Origin: Chryseobacterium taiwanense | GTDB taxonomy: Bacteria; Bacteroidota; Bacteroidia; Flavobacteriales; Weeksellaceae | Assembly: GCF_000813825.1 (NCBI RefSeq) | Contig: NZ_JWTA01000001.1 | Span: 1 to 64,000, forward strand | Reading direction: 5' to 3' | DNA: 64,000 nucleotides | Part shown: one piece after another, positions 33,167 through 40,617 of the stretch | How the letters are laid out: each line of letters begins with the position of its first letter | Position numbering within the stretch: the stretch's first letter is position 1 | Made by a program: the position numbers and the translations under genes | The notes under the pieces: model-generated | Told to the model about the DNA's origin: nothing | Seen by the model: only the letters and a program-made list of their open reading frames with translations | The model's database searches: none

Positions 33167-35851
33167 CTAGAAAGTCACATCAAGTCCTACGTAAAAATTC
33201 GCTTTCATAATCGGAGCATACACCATTCCACCATCGAAATAATTTCCGAAAGGATTTTTAACATCAACGATTGCGTTTTTCTGATAATATGAAGTCAGGT
33301 TTTCACCACCTACATAAGCTCTGATTTTTTTATTGAAGTTTCTGGAGATTTGTGCATTTAAAATTGCATAAGATTCAGAATAGGTTGGTAACTGAAACTC
33401 TTCAGGATTTGAAGAGGTATTCGGTAGTCTTTGTTTTCCCACCAAATTCAATGTTGTGTCAAAACTCCAGAATCCGCCGTTGTTATTTTTATTGGTTGAG
33501 TAGGCCAAATTCACAAAACCTCTGTGCTTCGCCATGAATGGAACTTCACGTATTCCATCTAAATAATCTGCCTGAACATCGTAATATTTGTAAGCCAATC
33601 TTACCTCAAAGTTTCTGAACGGTGTAAAATCCCACTGTGTTTGGAATGAATTGGCAAAAGATTTTCCGTCAAGATTATAGAAAGTCAATTGCTGAGGTGA
33701 ACGGTCTAAATCTATCATTACCTGATCCTGGAAATCCGTTCTGAAAAAATCGGCCACAACTGTAGATTTTCTTCCGAAAAGTTTAAACTCCTGTTGTAAA
33801 CTTGCTCCGTAATTCCATGCGATTTCCGGTTTTAAACCATAAATGTTTCCACCGTTTTGTAGAATCTGAATACTTCTATTCGACGCAAAATATTGCTGGC
33901 TTTCCGCAAAAACATTCGCTGTCCTGAAACCTCTTCCCGCAGACAATCTCAAAATAGTTTGTGGTGTGAAATCATATTTAAAATTCAATCTTGGAGTAAA
34001 TTGAGTTCCTGCCAAATTATGAAAATCAACTCTTGCTCCTGCAACCAAAGTATATTTTAAACCTGTTAAAGTATATTCAGCAAAAGCTCCGGGAACGATT
34101 TCGTTTCTTTTAAAATTGTTGGTTAAATACATTTCATCATAACCATCATACATAAAACTTGCTCCGGCTTTATATTTATGGTTTGTATTTCCTAAAATAC
34201 TTTCAAAAATCAAGTTTGAATAATAGGTTTGCTGTTTCCCGGAATAATTTCTTAACCCAAAGAAACTGTCTTGCTGATGATACGTATATTGGTTCATCCA
34301 GCCTAAACTCTGGTAAGGTTTTCCTTTAAAAACATACCCGGTTTTATTCCAAACCTGAAATCTGGAAATATCAATTCCGACACCGTAAAGCGATTGCTTG
34401 TCCTGCGGAATTTTTTTATCAAATCCGATTTGCCCTGAAGTTCTTTCGTCTTTAATAAAGTTAATTCCAAAATGCGAACCCAAACCAGACTTTTCCAAAT
34501 CGTTATAATTCAGTAAATAAGCTGCATTTAACTGAGTTCCTTTTGGTCTGTCCAGAAATCCGTCTTCATTCATGTCCGTATCTCCGAAAGTTCCGTTTCC
34601 ATGAAGTAGAAATGTTTGTGACCATTTATCATTGATGGGCGAAACATTGGTAATATTGGCTTCGGCTCTTCCGTTAAAATCAGAAAATAAATTTAATGAA
34701 GTCTCAGGTTTCTCAGCATTTTTCAACAATTCTGTATTGATTTGTCCTGTAATGCTTTCGTAGCCATTTGTTACCGTACTTCCGCCTTTTGTCAGCTGAA
34801 TGTTCTCAATCCATCTTCCGGGAATGAAATTCAACCCATATGCAGAAGCCAACCCTCGAATTTCAGGTAGCAATTCTTTTGTTAAGCTTGTGTATTTTTG
34901 ATCTAAACCTAACATTTTCAATTGTTTTGTTCCCGTTACGGCATTGCTGAAAGAAACATCTACAGTGGCATTGGTTTCAAAGCTTTCGGATAGATTACAG
35001 CAAGCAGCTTTTAATAATTCTTTTTTATCAATAGTAAAAACCAATCCGGCTTCTTTTTTATTTAAAGAAGTTGCTGCTTTTGAACTGGTTACTGTAACTC
35101 CTTCAATCTGTTTTTCATGATTGCCATGATTTTCATTTGTGGCATTATGATCGTTGTGTTCTGAGTGTTCGGAAGTACCTTCTTCAGCATGAACTTTTGG
35201 ATTAGCTTCTCCAAAAAGAATTTCTCTGTCGTACAAACAACATGCAGGTAAGTTTTTATACGTACTATCGCTGGATTTGTATTTTTCATTGTCGTGACCA
35301 ACATCTGCGATTTTCTTTAAAATTTTATCTGAAGAAGTCTTTTTTGGATCAAAATTTAAAGTCACCAATTGCTTTTCGGCATTCCATTCTGCAGAATCTG
35401 CTCCTGCATCTTTGGCTGCCTTTTCAATTCTGGCTTTACAAGATTCACAATTTCCTTTTACATAGAATTCATTCTCTTTTTTGGAATGATGTTCATGGTT
35501 TTCAACAGATTTTGGCTGTAGATTTCTTTCATAATGACAACATCCTGGCAGTGCTTCGTAGGCTGAGTTGTCGGATTTGAACTTTTCATTGTCATGACCT
35601 GCTTCAGCGACTTTTTTTAAGATATCATCGGTTGAAATTGTATGGTCTGTTTCTAAAGTTAATGTTTGCAGATCAATAGAATAGGTTGCTGTTTTTGCTC
35701 CTGCTTTTTTAGCCGTGTTCTCAATTCTTTCTTTACACATTTCGCAGTTTCCTTTTACTTTGAACTGGTTTTTAGAAAGATGTTGGGCAAATATAAATTG
35801 TGTAGATAGTAAGAATACACCAAGAATAATCCTGGAAATATATAATTTCAT
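33167..35851 (-). CDS. TonB-dependent receptor with two N-terminal HMA domains
   Basis: 894 residues. A signal peptide (KLYISRIILGVFLLSTQFIFAQ) is followed by two ~100-residue repeats, each with an HMA fold: GNCEMCKERIE (CxxC about residues 36-39) and GNCESCKARIE (about 135-138), each ending in a CC-containing segment (LPGCCHYER ~102-109, LPACCLYDRE ~202-210). A His-rich linker (~221-246) leads to the plug (~250-370, KGGSTVTNGYESITGQI) and a beta-barrel ending FYVGLDVTF. TonB receptors import metal or siderophore complexes across the outer membrane. The HMA pair suggests binding of soft metals, probably copper, in the periplasm. The fusion is one continuous frame. The Cys/His-rich protein upstream (35920-36288) is likely its partner. 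Confidence 0.88.
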   Translation of the reverse strand: MKLYISRIILGVFLLSTQFIFAQHLSKNQFKVKGNCEMCKERIENTAKKAGAKTATYSIDLQTLTLETDHTISTDDILKKVAEAGHDNEKFKSDNSAYEALPGCCHYERNLQPKSVENHEHHSKKENEFYVKGNCESCKARIEKAAKDAGADSAEWNAEKQLVTLNFDPKKTSSDKILKKIADVGHDNEKYKSSDSTYKNLPACCLYDREILFGEANPKVHAEEGTSEHSEHNDHNATNENHGNHEKQIEGVTVTSSKAATSLNKKEAGLVFTIDKKELLKAACCNLSESFETNATVDVSFSNAVTGTKQLKMLGLDQKYTSLTKELLPEIRGLASAYGLNFIPGRWIENIQLTKGGSTVTNGYESITGQINTELLKNAEKPETSLNLFSDFNGRAEANITNVSPINDKWSQTFLLHGNGTFGDTDMNEDGFLDRPKGTQLNAAYLLNYNDLEKSGLGSHFGINFIKDERTSGQIGFDKKIPQDKQSLYGVGIDISRFQVWNKTGYVFKGKPYQSLGWMNQYTYHQQDSFFGLRNYSGKQQTYYSNLIFESILGNTNHKYKAGASFMYDGYDEMYLTNNFKRNEIVPGAFAEYTLTGLKYTLVAGARVDFHNLAGTQFTPRLNFKYDFTPQTILRLSAGRGFRTANVFAESQQYFASNRSIQILQNGGNIYGLKPEIAWNYGASLQQEFKLFGRKSTVVADFFRTDFQDQVMIDLDRSPQQLTFYNLDGKSFANSFQTQWDFTPFRNFEVRLAYKYYDVQADYLDGIREVPFMAKHRGFVNLAYSTNKNNNGGFWSFDTTLNLVGKQRLPNTSSNPEEFQLPTYSESYAILNAQISRNFNKKIRAYVGGENLTSYYQKNAIVDVKNPFGNYFDGGMVYAPIMKANFYVGLDVTF

Positions 35852-35919
35852 TTTGTTTAAAATTTAGATTAATTAAAAAACGGTTCACTAAATATTTTAA
35901 TGAACTTCTGTTGATTGAA

Positions 35920-36288
35920 TTAAGCTATTTTCGGCGGTTGCCAAATCTCTTTTAAACGATCTGAAATATACGGATCGGAATACTGAAATTGTAAGTTTTT
36001 GTTTGATTTGTAGTAAGATATATCCAGTTGAAAGCTCTTCGAAAAAGGAGTTTCTATAAAAGTGTAACACGCCACACAAGTTGAACAGCAATCATCATTA
36101 CAGGAAGATTTTTGTTCTTTTTTGTTGTGATTGTCTTTAGAATGTTCTTTGTGATCGTTTTTGCAGCAGTCTATACCTGATTCAGATTTGCAGCAAGTTT
36201 CCTGCATATTCTGAGCATAGAAATTATCTTTAGGAACTAAAAAAATCCCTAAACAGAAAATAACTGCTATAATCTGACCCCATTTCAC
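35920..36288 (-). CDS. small secreted Cys/His-rich protein (metal binding?)
   Basis: 122 residues from GTG 36288 (GTG-AAA-TGG), the only start giving the signal peptide KWGQIIAVIFCLGIFLVP. The next ~50 residues contain clustered Cys (CCKSESGIDCC, CNDDCCSTCVAC) separated by a His/Lys/Asp-rich run (KNDHKEHSKDNHNKKEQ), the layout of a metal-sequestering linker. The C-terminal third has aromatic residues and no Cys. A TAAATTTG -7 box at 36301-36294 ends only a few nt before the GTG, so the mRNA is likely leaderless. It lies 68 nt upstream of the receptor gene on the same strand. Binding a metal (Cu or Zn) is inferred from composition. Confidence 0.7.
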   Translation of the reverse strand: MKWGQIIAVIFCLGIFLVPKDNFYAQNMQETCCKSESGIDCCKNDHKEHSKDNHNKKEQKSSCNDDCCSTCVACYTFIETPFSKSFQLDISYYKSNKNLQFQYSDPYISDRLKEIWQPPKIA

Positions 36289-36293
36289 TGTGG

Positions 36294-36301
36294 CAAATTT
36301 A
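36294..36301 (-). promoter_or_regulatory. -7 box (TAAATTTG) of the Cys/His-rich gene and receptor operon
   Basis: TAAATTTG on the - strand fits TAnnTTTG; its end is 5 nt before the GTG, which implies a leaderless transcript. Confidence 0.5.
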
Positions 36302-36309
36302 CAAAAAAA

Positions 36310-36930
36310 TTAAAGAGGATCTCCTACTTTTTTGGCGCAGTCATGCCAAGGTTCTCCGTGAGCAGGGTTTAATTCAGGTTTTGGACCTGTCGGTGCGGGA
36401 GTTGGAGCCGGAGTAGGCGTGTTTTGAGCGATTGTCTGAACAGGTTGTGGAGTAGCAGCAGGTTTGCTGTTCAATGGTTGTCCGACTGCAATATCACATC
36501 TGTGGCCCGGTTCTCCATGAGGAGGATTCATTCCCGGAGCGGTTTTTACTGGTTTATTAGTACTATTGATCTGTTTTAAAGAACTAGGATCAATTTGAAT
36601 AGTTTGACCTTGATTTGCGTTTACCGTAACATTTTGAGTTCCCGGCTGTGGATTTTGTGTCGAAGCGGAGCTTAAAGGCTGCCCGACAGGAATATCACAA
36701 CGGTGTCCCGGCTGTCCGTGAGGAGGGTTCATTCCCGGAGCAGTTGCCATTTGAGTGGGTTGAGCGGTTTGAATTCCGGCTTGAGCCATTAGAGATGCTT
36801 TTGGAGTATTGTTGACCGTAGAAACAGGCTGACTTCCGTTTTCATCTTTTATATAGGTTGGTCTCTCATCTTTTTTACAAGAGATGGTTAAAAGTCCGGT
36901 CACTGTAAATCCTAAAAGTAAAGTTCTCAT
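36310..36930 (-). CDS. lipoprotein with three NPPHGxPGHRC-type repeats
   Basis: 206 residues from ATG 36930. A lipoprotein signal (RTLLLGFTVTGLLTISC) ends at Cys18. The rest is Gln/Thr/Pro-rich and disordered in character, carrying three copies of a ~23-residue motif: residues 64-86 (APGMNPPHGQPGHRCDIPVG), 131-153 (APGMNPPHGEPGHRCDIAVG), and a degenerate third at 185-206 (KPELNPAHGEPWHDCAKKVG). Each has two His and one Cys in fixed spacing, H-G-x-P-x-H-x-C, so metal or haem binding is plausible. A PTPAPTPAPTGP linker precedes the third copy. The motif is recurrent in Bacteroidota as far as I know; its function is not known to me. Confidence 0.65.
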   Translation of the reverse strand: MRTLLLGFTVTGLLTISCKKDERPTYIKDENGSQPVSTVNNTPKASLMAQAGIQTAQPTQMATAPGMNPPHGQPGHRCDIPVGQPLSSASTQNPQPGTQNVTVNANQGQTIQIDPSSLKQINSTNKPVKTAPGMNPPHGEPGHRCDIAVGQPLNSKPAATPQPVQTIAQNTPTPAPTPAPTGPKPELNPAHGEPWHDCAKKVGDPL

Positions 36931-36950
36931 ATCCAATTTGATCGTTTAAA

Positions 36951-36988
36951 ACAAAAATAGCAAAACATTTCGAAATGTTTTGCTATTT
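36951..36988 (-). terminator. 34-bp perfect hairpin: rprY terminator overlapping the lipoprotein promoter
   Basis: AAATAGCAAAACATTTC (36955-36971) and GAAATGTTTTGCTATTT (36972-36988) pair perfectly over 17 bp with no loop. On the - strand TTTTTGTTTT follows, so it terminates the regulator gene ending at 37018. The same T-run forms the box TATTTTTG (36959-36952) 21 nt before the lipoprotein start, so terminator and promoter overlap. Confidence 0.75.
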
Positions 36989-37017
36989 TACATAATATAT
37001 GGCTTGTTTAAAGCATT

Positions 37018-37704
37018 TTAATTTTTAACCAGAAGTCTAAATCCTTCTCCGTGTACGTTGATAATTTCCAATCCTTCATCATCTTTTAAAAGCTTACGAA
37101 GTTTTGCAATATAAACGTCCATACTTCTTGCGGTGAAGTAGTTTTCTTTTTTCCAGATTTTTCTCAAAGCAAGATCTCTTGGCATGAAATCGTTTCTGTG
37201 AAGACAAAGAAGTTTCAGCAATTCGTTTTCTTTTGGTGACAATTTGTATTCATTATCTCCAACTCTTAGTTGTCTCAACATAGAATCAAAGAAGATATTG
37301 CTGATCTTAAACTGCTCTTGTTCTTCGTTTTCCAATGTAGAGCTTCTTTGAAGAATAGCTTTGATCTTGTATAAAAGCAATTCCGTGTCAAATGGTTTTG
37401 TGATGTAGTCATCTGCTCCCAATTGATATCCTTTTAAAATATCTTCTCTCATATTTCTTGCAGTCAAGAAAATAATCGGTGTGTTTTTATCAATTTTTTT
37501 AACGTCTTCAGCCAACGAAAAACCGTCTTTTTTAGGCATCATCACGTCGAATATACAGATGTCGAATTCGTTTTCTGTAAATTCTTTTAATCCTTGTTCA
37601 CCATCTGTGGCAAGAGTAACTTCGAAATTATTTATTGTCAAATAATCCTTCAACACTGCCCCGAAACTCTGATCGTCCTCTACTAATAATATTCTGTTGC
37701 TCAT
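37018..37704 (-). CDS. OmpR-family response regulator (RprY-like)
   Basis: 228 residues. Receiver with the phospho-acceptor Asp in ICIFDVMMPKKDG, LVEDDQSFG at the acidic pocket and DDYITKPFDTELLLYKI with Lys; then an OmpR winged-helix (LSPKENELLKLLCLHRND, DLALRKIWKKENYF, MDVYIAKLRKLL, VHGEGFRLLVKN). In Bacteroidota the pair next to a histidine kinase of this type is called RprX/RprY and affects envelope and redox-related genes; the name is by similarity of architecture. It is downstream of the kinase gene, 104 nt apart, and followed by the perfect hairpin terminator. Confidence 0.92.
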   Translation of the reverse strand: MSNRILLVEDDQSFGAVLKDYLTINNFEVTLATDGEQGLKEFTENEFDICIFDVMMPKKDGFSLAEDVKKIDKNTPIIFLTARNMREDILKGYQLGADDYITKPFDTELLLYKIKAILQRSSTLENEEQEQFKISNIFFDSMLRQLRVGDNEYKLSPKENELLKLLCLHRNDFMPRDLALRKIWKKENYFTARSMDVYIAKLRKLLKDDEGLEIINVHGEGFRLLVKN

Positions 37705-37808
37705 AGTTTTAAATTAATTAAAAAATTAATATTTAAGAATGAACGAAGTCACTCTTCTCTTTTTATAATTTGTTATTTGGTTTAATATTTTATTAAATTT
37801 TTTCTTTT

Positions 37809-39356
37809 TTAGCTCATTGGAAGCTTAATGGTAAATGTACTTCCGCTTCCTTTGTGAGAATCTACAATGATTTGTCCTTTATGTAACTCTACAATTTTCT
37901 TTACATATGAAAGTCCCAAACCTTGTCCTTTCACATTGTGAATATTTCCGGTCTCTTCTCTGAAGAACTTTTCGAAAATCTTCGTTTTATTCTGGGTTTC
38001 CATCCCCATTCCTTTATCTGAAACTTCAATAACGTAAAAATGGCCTTCATTTTTAGTTTTAATAGTGATTTCAGGCGTTTCTGATGAATATTTATTCGCA
38101 TTGTCCAAAAGATTCACGAGCATATTGGAAATGTGGAATTCATCAATCTTAAAGGTGTAGTTCGTAGCATTAAATTCCTGATTAAGCGTTCCGTTTCTTT
38201 GCTGAACAATCAGATTGAAGGATTCAGTTGTCTTTTTGATCAATTCTCTTACGTTCGTTTCCTTTAAGAATAATTTTACTTCATTACGTTCAAGCTTCGA
38301 CATATTCAATACGTTCTCCACCTGTTTTTTCATTCTGAGATTTTCCTGCTTTATCAGTTCGGAGTAATATTTTACTTTATCCGGATTGGTTGCAATCTTG
38401 TCATTTGCCAAAGAATCTGTCGCTACAGAAATGGTTGCGAGTGGAGTCTTGAACTCGTGAGACATATTGTTGATGAAATCCGTTTTAACTTCTGCCAGTT
38501 TCTTCTGCCTCATCATATAATTAATGGAAATAATATAAATTCCCAAAATCGTCAGCAATGAAAGGAAAGTACCTAAAAGCATCGGCCAATTGTTCATAGC
38601 TAAAGAGTATTCCTTTTTAGGGAAAACTAAAGTTAGGCTATAGATGGTACGGTCTTTTTTATCTGTAAAAAGCGGATAATTATAGAAGTTATTATCTTTT
38701 TTCTCTTTATAGATTTTGTTGGCAACACTGGTCAGAATGTTGTTTTTATCGGTAATTCCATATCCAAAAGCAGCAGTAATACCTCTTATCTTAAGCTCTT
38801 TAGTGATCACGGAATCCAAAATTTTCTGATCGACTCTCTTGGTAATGGGAAGATTGTTTCCATAGACCTTTACGTACTCTTTCATAGAGTAATCGCCTGT
38901 TTCAATATCCTGATTGATGTCTGCGGTAAGAGGTTCCCGATTGGTGGTATCTCTTTTCATTTTGTATGCTGCTTCATCAGTATATAAAGTGGTAAGCTTT
39001 ATTGAGTCGCCTTTGGGAGAAATCGGCAACTGAGTTTTTTCAATGATATTTTTAGAGTAGATGATCTGTCTTTGTGTTCCGGAATCTTCTACTTGTTGTA
39101 TGGTTGTTAAAGAAGGTTGTTCACTATTGGCTAAAATGTTTTTTCTGAAGTTTTTAAAATCTTCATTCAGGTATTTCTCGACCTCAATTTCGCCAATGGT
39201 CTTGGAGGTGCTTTCCAGAGCAGCATACACTTTGTTGGTGAATTCCTGTTCCAAAGCTCCATAATAACCTTTCAGCCAATAAAATTGGAGTGTGACAAAA
39301 ACGATCAGTGAAATCGTCATAAACACTGAAATTATTGGGATGAATTTGTTATTCAT
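37809..39356 (-). CDS. sensor histidine kinase (RprX-like)
   Basis: 515 residues. An N-terminal helix (IPIISVFMTISLIVFVTLQF) and a second at ~255-277 (LLGTFLSLLTILGIYIISI) bound a ~225-residue periplasmic sensor. The cytoplasmic part has HisKA (DFINNMSHEFKTPLATISVA) and HATPase_c (NLLDNANKYSSETP, SDKGMGMETQNKTKIFEK, GQGLGLSYVKKIV). No HAMP domain is apparent. It is upstream of its regulator (37018-37704) and transcribed with it. Signals are unknown. Confidence 0.93.
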   Translation of the reverse strand: MNNKFIPIISVFMTISLIVFVTLQFYWLKGYYGALEQEFTNKVYAALESTSKTIGEIEVEKYLNEDFKNFRKNILANSEQPSLTTIQQVEDSGTQRQIIYSKNIIEKTQLPISPKGDSIKLTTLYTDEAAYKMKRDTTNREPLTADINQDIETGDYSMKEYVKVYGNNLPITKRVDQKILDSVITKELKIRGITAAFGYGITDKNNILTSVANKIYKEKKDNNFYNYPLFTDKKDRTIYSLTLVFPKKEYSLAMNNWPMLLGTFLSLLTILGIYIISINYMMRQKKLAEVKTDFINNMSHEFKTPLATISVATDSLANDKIATNPDKVKYYSELIKQENLRMKKQVENVLNMSKLERNEVKLFLKETNVRELIKKTTESFNLIVQQRNGTLNQEFNATNYTFKIDEFHISNMLVNLLDNANKYSSETPEITIKTKNEGHFYVIEVSDKGMGMETQNKTKIFEKFFREETGNIHNVKGQGLGLSYVKKIVELHKGQIIVDSHKGSGSTFTIKLPMS

Positions 39357-39508
39357 TATTTAATTTTAATAGTTTTTTATAATTGTGAATGTTAAAATTA
39401 ATCATTTTAAGATTTGATAAACAAAATACGAGCCAAAAAATTGTATAATTTTTCTTAAAAGAGTGTTTTTTAACATTTATTTATAAATATTTAATCATTT
39501 TTATAGAA

Positions 39509-39542
39509 TTGGTTTCCGGGTGAGAATAAAAAACTAGCTTTG
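39509..39542 (+). promoter_or_regulatory. promoter TTG-N23-TAGCTTTG of the SRPBCC gene
   Basis: TTG at 39509-39511 and the -7 box TAGCTTTG at 39535-39542 are 23 nt apart, the upper end of the flavobacterial spacing, 19 nt before the start codon. Confidence 0.5.
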
Positions 39543-39561
39543 TTTAAAACAAAATGGTAAT

Positions 39562-40047
39562 ATGAAATCAACGATCACTTTTAACGAAGATTTTGATTCA
39601 AATTCTGTGTATGTAATGAAAATTTACCATGCGGAAGTGTCAAAAGTCTGGGACTATTTTACCCAATCCGAATTATTGGATCTGTGGTGGGCTCCAAAGC
39701 CTTGGAAGTGTGAAACTAAAGGACAGGATTTTAAGGAGAATGGAACTTGGTTGTATTCAATGGTAGGACCACAAGGAGAAAGGCATTATTCTTTATTAAA
39801 ATATGGTGAAATCAGAGAGCATAGAAGCTTTGATGGAATAGATGCTTTTTGTGATGAAAACGGAACAATTAATGAAGATTTTCCACAGGCAAAATGGCTT
39901 CTTGGTTTTACAGGAGTAGAAGAGGGAACAAAAGTTACGATTAATATTCATCTTCCGTCAGAAGAAGCTTTAAAGCAATTGCTGGAAATGGGATTTGAAG
40001 AAGGTTTTAAAACGGGGCTTAATCAGTTGGAAGAGATTTTAATTTGA
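39562..40047 (+). CDS. SRPBCC / AHSA1-like domain protein
   Basis: 161 residues. One START-like (SRPBCC) fold of the AHSA1/activator-of-Hsp90 type: IYHAEVSKVWDYFTQSELLD, WWAPKPWKCETKGQDF, WLLGFTGVEEGTKVTINIH and a C-terminal helix EEGFKTGLNQLEEIL. Such proteins bind small hydrophobic molecules; no function can be given. A promoter lies just upstream and a convergent terminator downstream. Cytoplasmic. Confidence 0.85.
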   Translation: MKSTITFNEDFDSNSVYVMKIYHAEVSKVWDYFTQSELLDLWWAPKPWKCETKGQDFKENGTWLYSMVGPQGERHYSLLKYGEIREHRSFDGIDAFCDENGTINEDFPQAKWLLGFTGVEEGTKVTINIHLPSEEALKQLLEMGFEEGFKTGLNQLEEILI

Positions 40048-40202
40048 GAATTTGAAAATGGAGTAATTTGAAAATTAAAAGTGATATTTTTATGAATAGA
40101 AATGGGCTTTAGCTTGTTTTTTAATTTAAAAACGTTTTTAGTCAAAACTTAAGAGTAATGAGTATACTTTAAATTTAAAAAATCTCTTTAATTCAAACAA
40201 AA

Positions 40203-40233
40203 AAAATGGAAAGCAAAAATTACCTTCCATTTT
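40203..40233. terminator. bidirectional terminator between converging genes
   Basis: AAAATGGAA (40203-40211) and TTCCATTTT (40225-40233) with A-run before and T-run after; serves the SRPBCC gene and the 40273 gene. The rest of the gap (40048-40272) holds repeat fragments such as GGGCTTTAGC. Confidence 0.75.
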
Positions 40234-40272
40234 TATGTTATACAATTCAAAAATTTTCAAATTATCTCATTT

Positions 40273-40617
40273 TCAAATTAATTCTTCATCCTGAAAGTAT
40301 TGAATAATTGCTTTTTTCATCAGGATCTGTTGTTCATTCGGCTTTAATTCCGGAAGTTTTTCCAGTTCTTCAAAGTGTGGATATCCATCATCGTCATAAT
40401 GTGAGAATTTATAATATCCAAAAGGTTCCAATAATCTGCAAACCGCAATGTGGATTAAATTTACCTTATCATCTTTTGTATACTTCTGTTGGCCACTTCC
40501 CAATTCCTGTAGTCCGATTAAAAATAAATAGGTTTCAATCGGAGCGCCTTTTTCAGTATCAAAATTTTCAATGAAAAATTGTTCTATTTTTTGCCAATAT
40601 TCTGCTTCGTTAATCAT
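40273..40617 (-). CDS. conserved hypothetical protein
   Basis: 114 residues, no signal peptide or membrane helix. It has an acidic, Phe/Tyr-rich sequence with a recurring phrase in flavobacteria: EAEYWQKIEQFFIENFDTEK, FLIGLQELGSGQQKYTKDDK, HFEELEKLPELKPNEQQILM. I do not recognise a domain. It overlaps the end of the ptrB gene by 8 nt and follows it on the same strand, so it is coupled to oligopeptidase B translation. Confidence 0.8.
   Translation of the reverse strand: MINEAEYWQKIEQFFIENFDTEKGAPIETYLFLIGLQELGSGQQKYTKDDKVNLIHIAVCRLLEPFGYYKFSHYDDDGYPHFEELEKLPELKPNEQQILMKKAIIQYFQDEELI

Noticed and set aside
33167..35851. HMA domains as separate genes joined by a frameshift artefact
   Set aside because: The frame is continuous through both HMA domains, the linker and the receptor, with a single signal peptide at the start.
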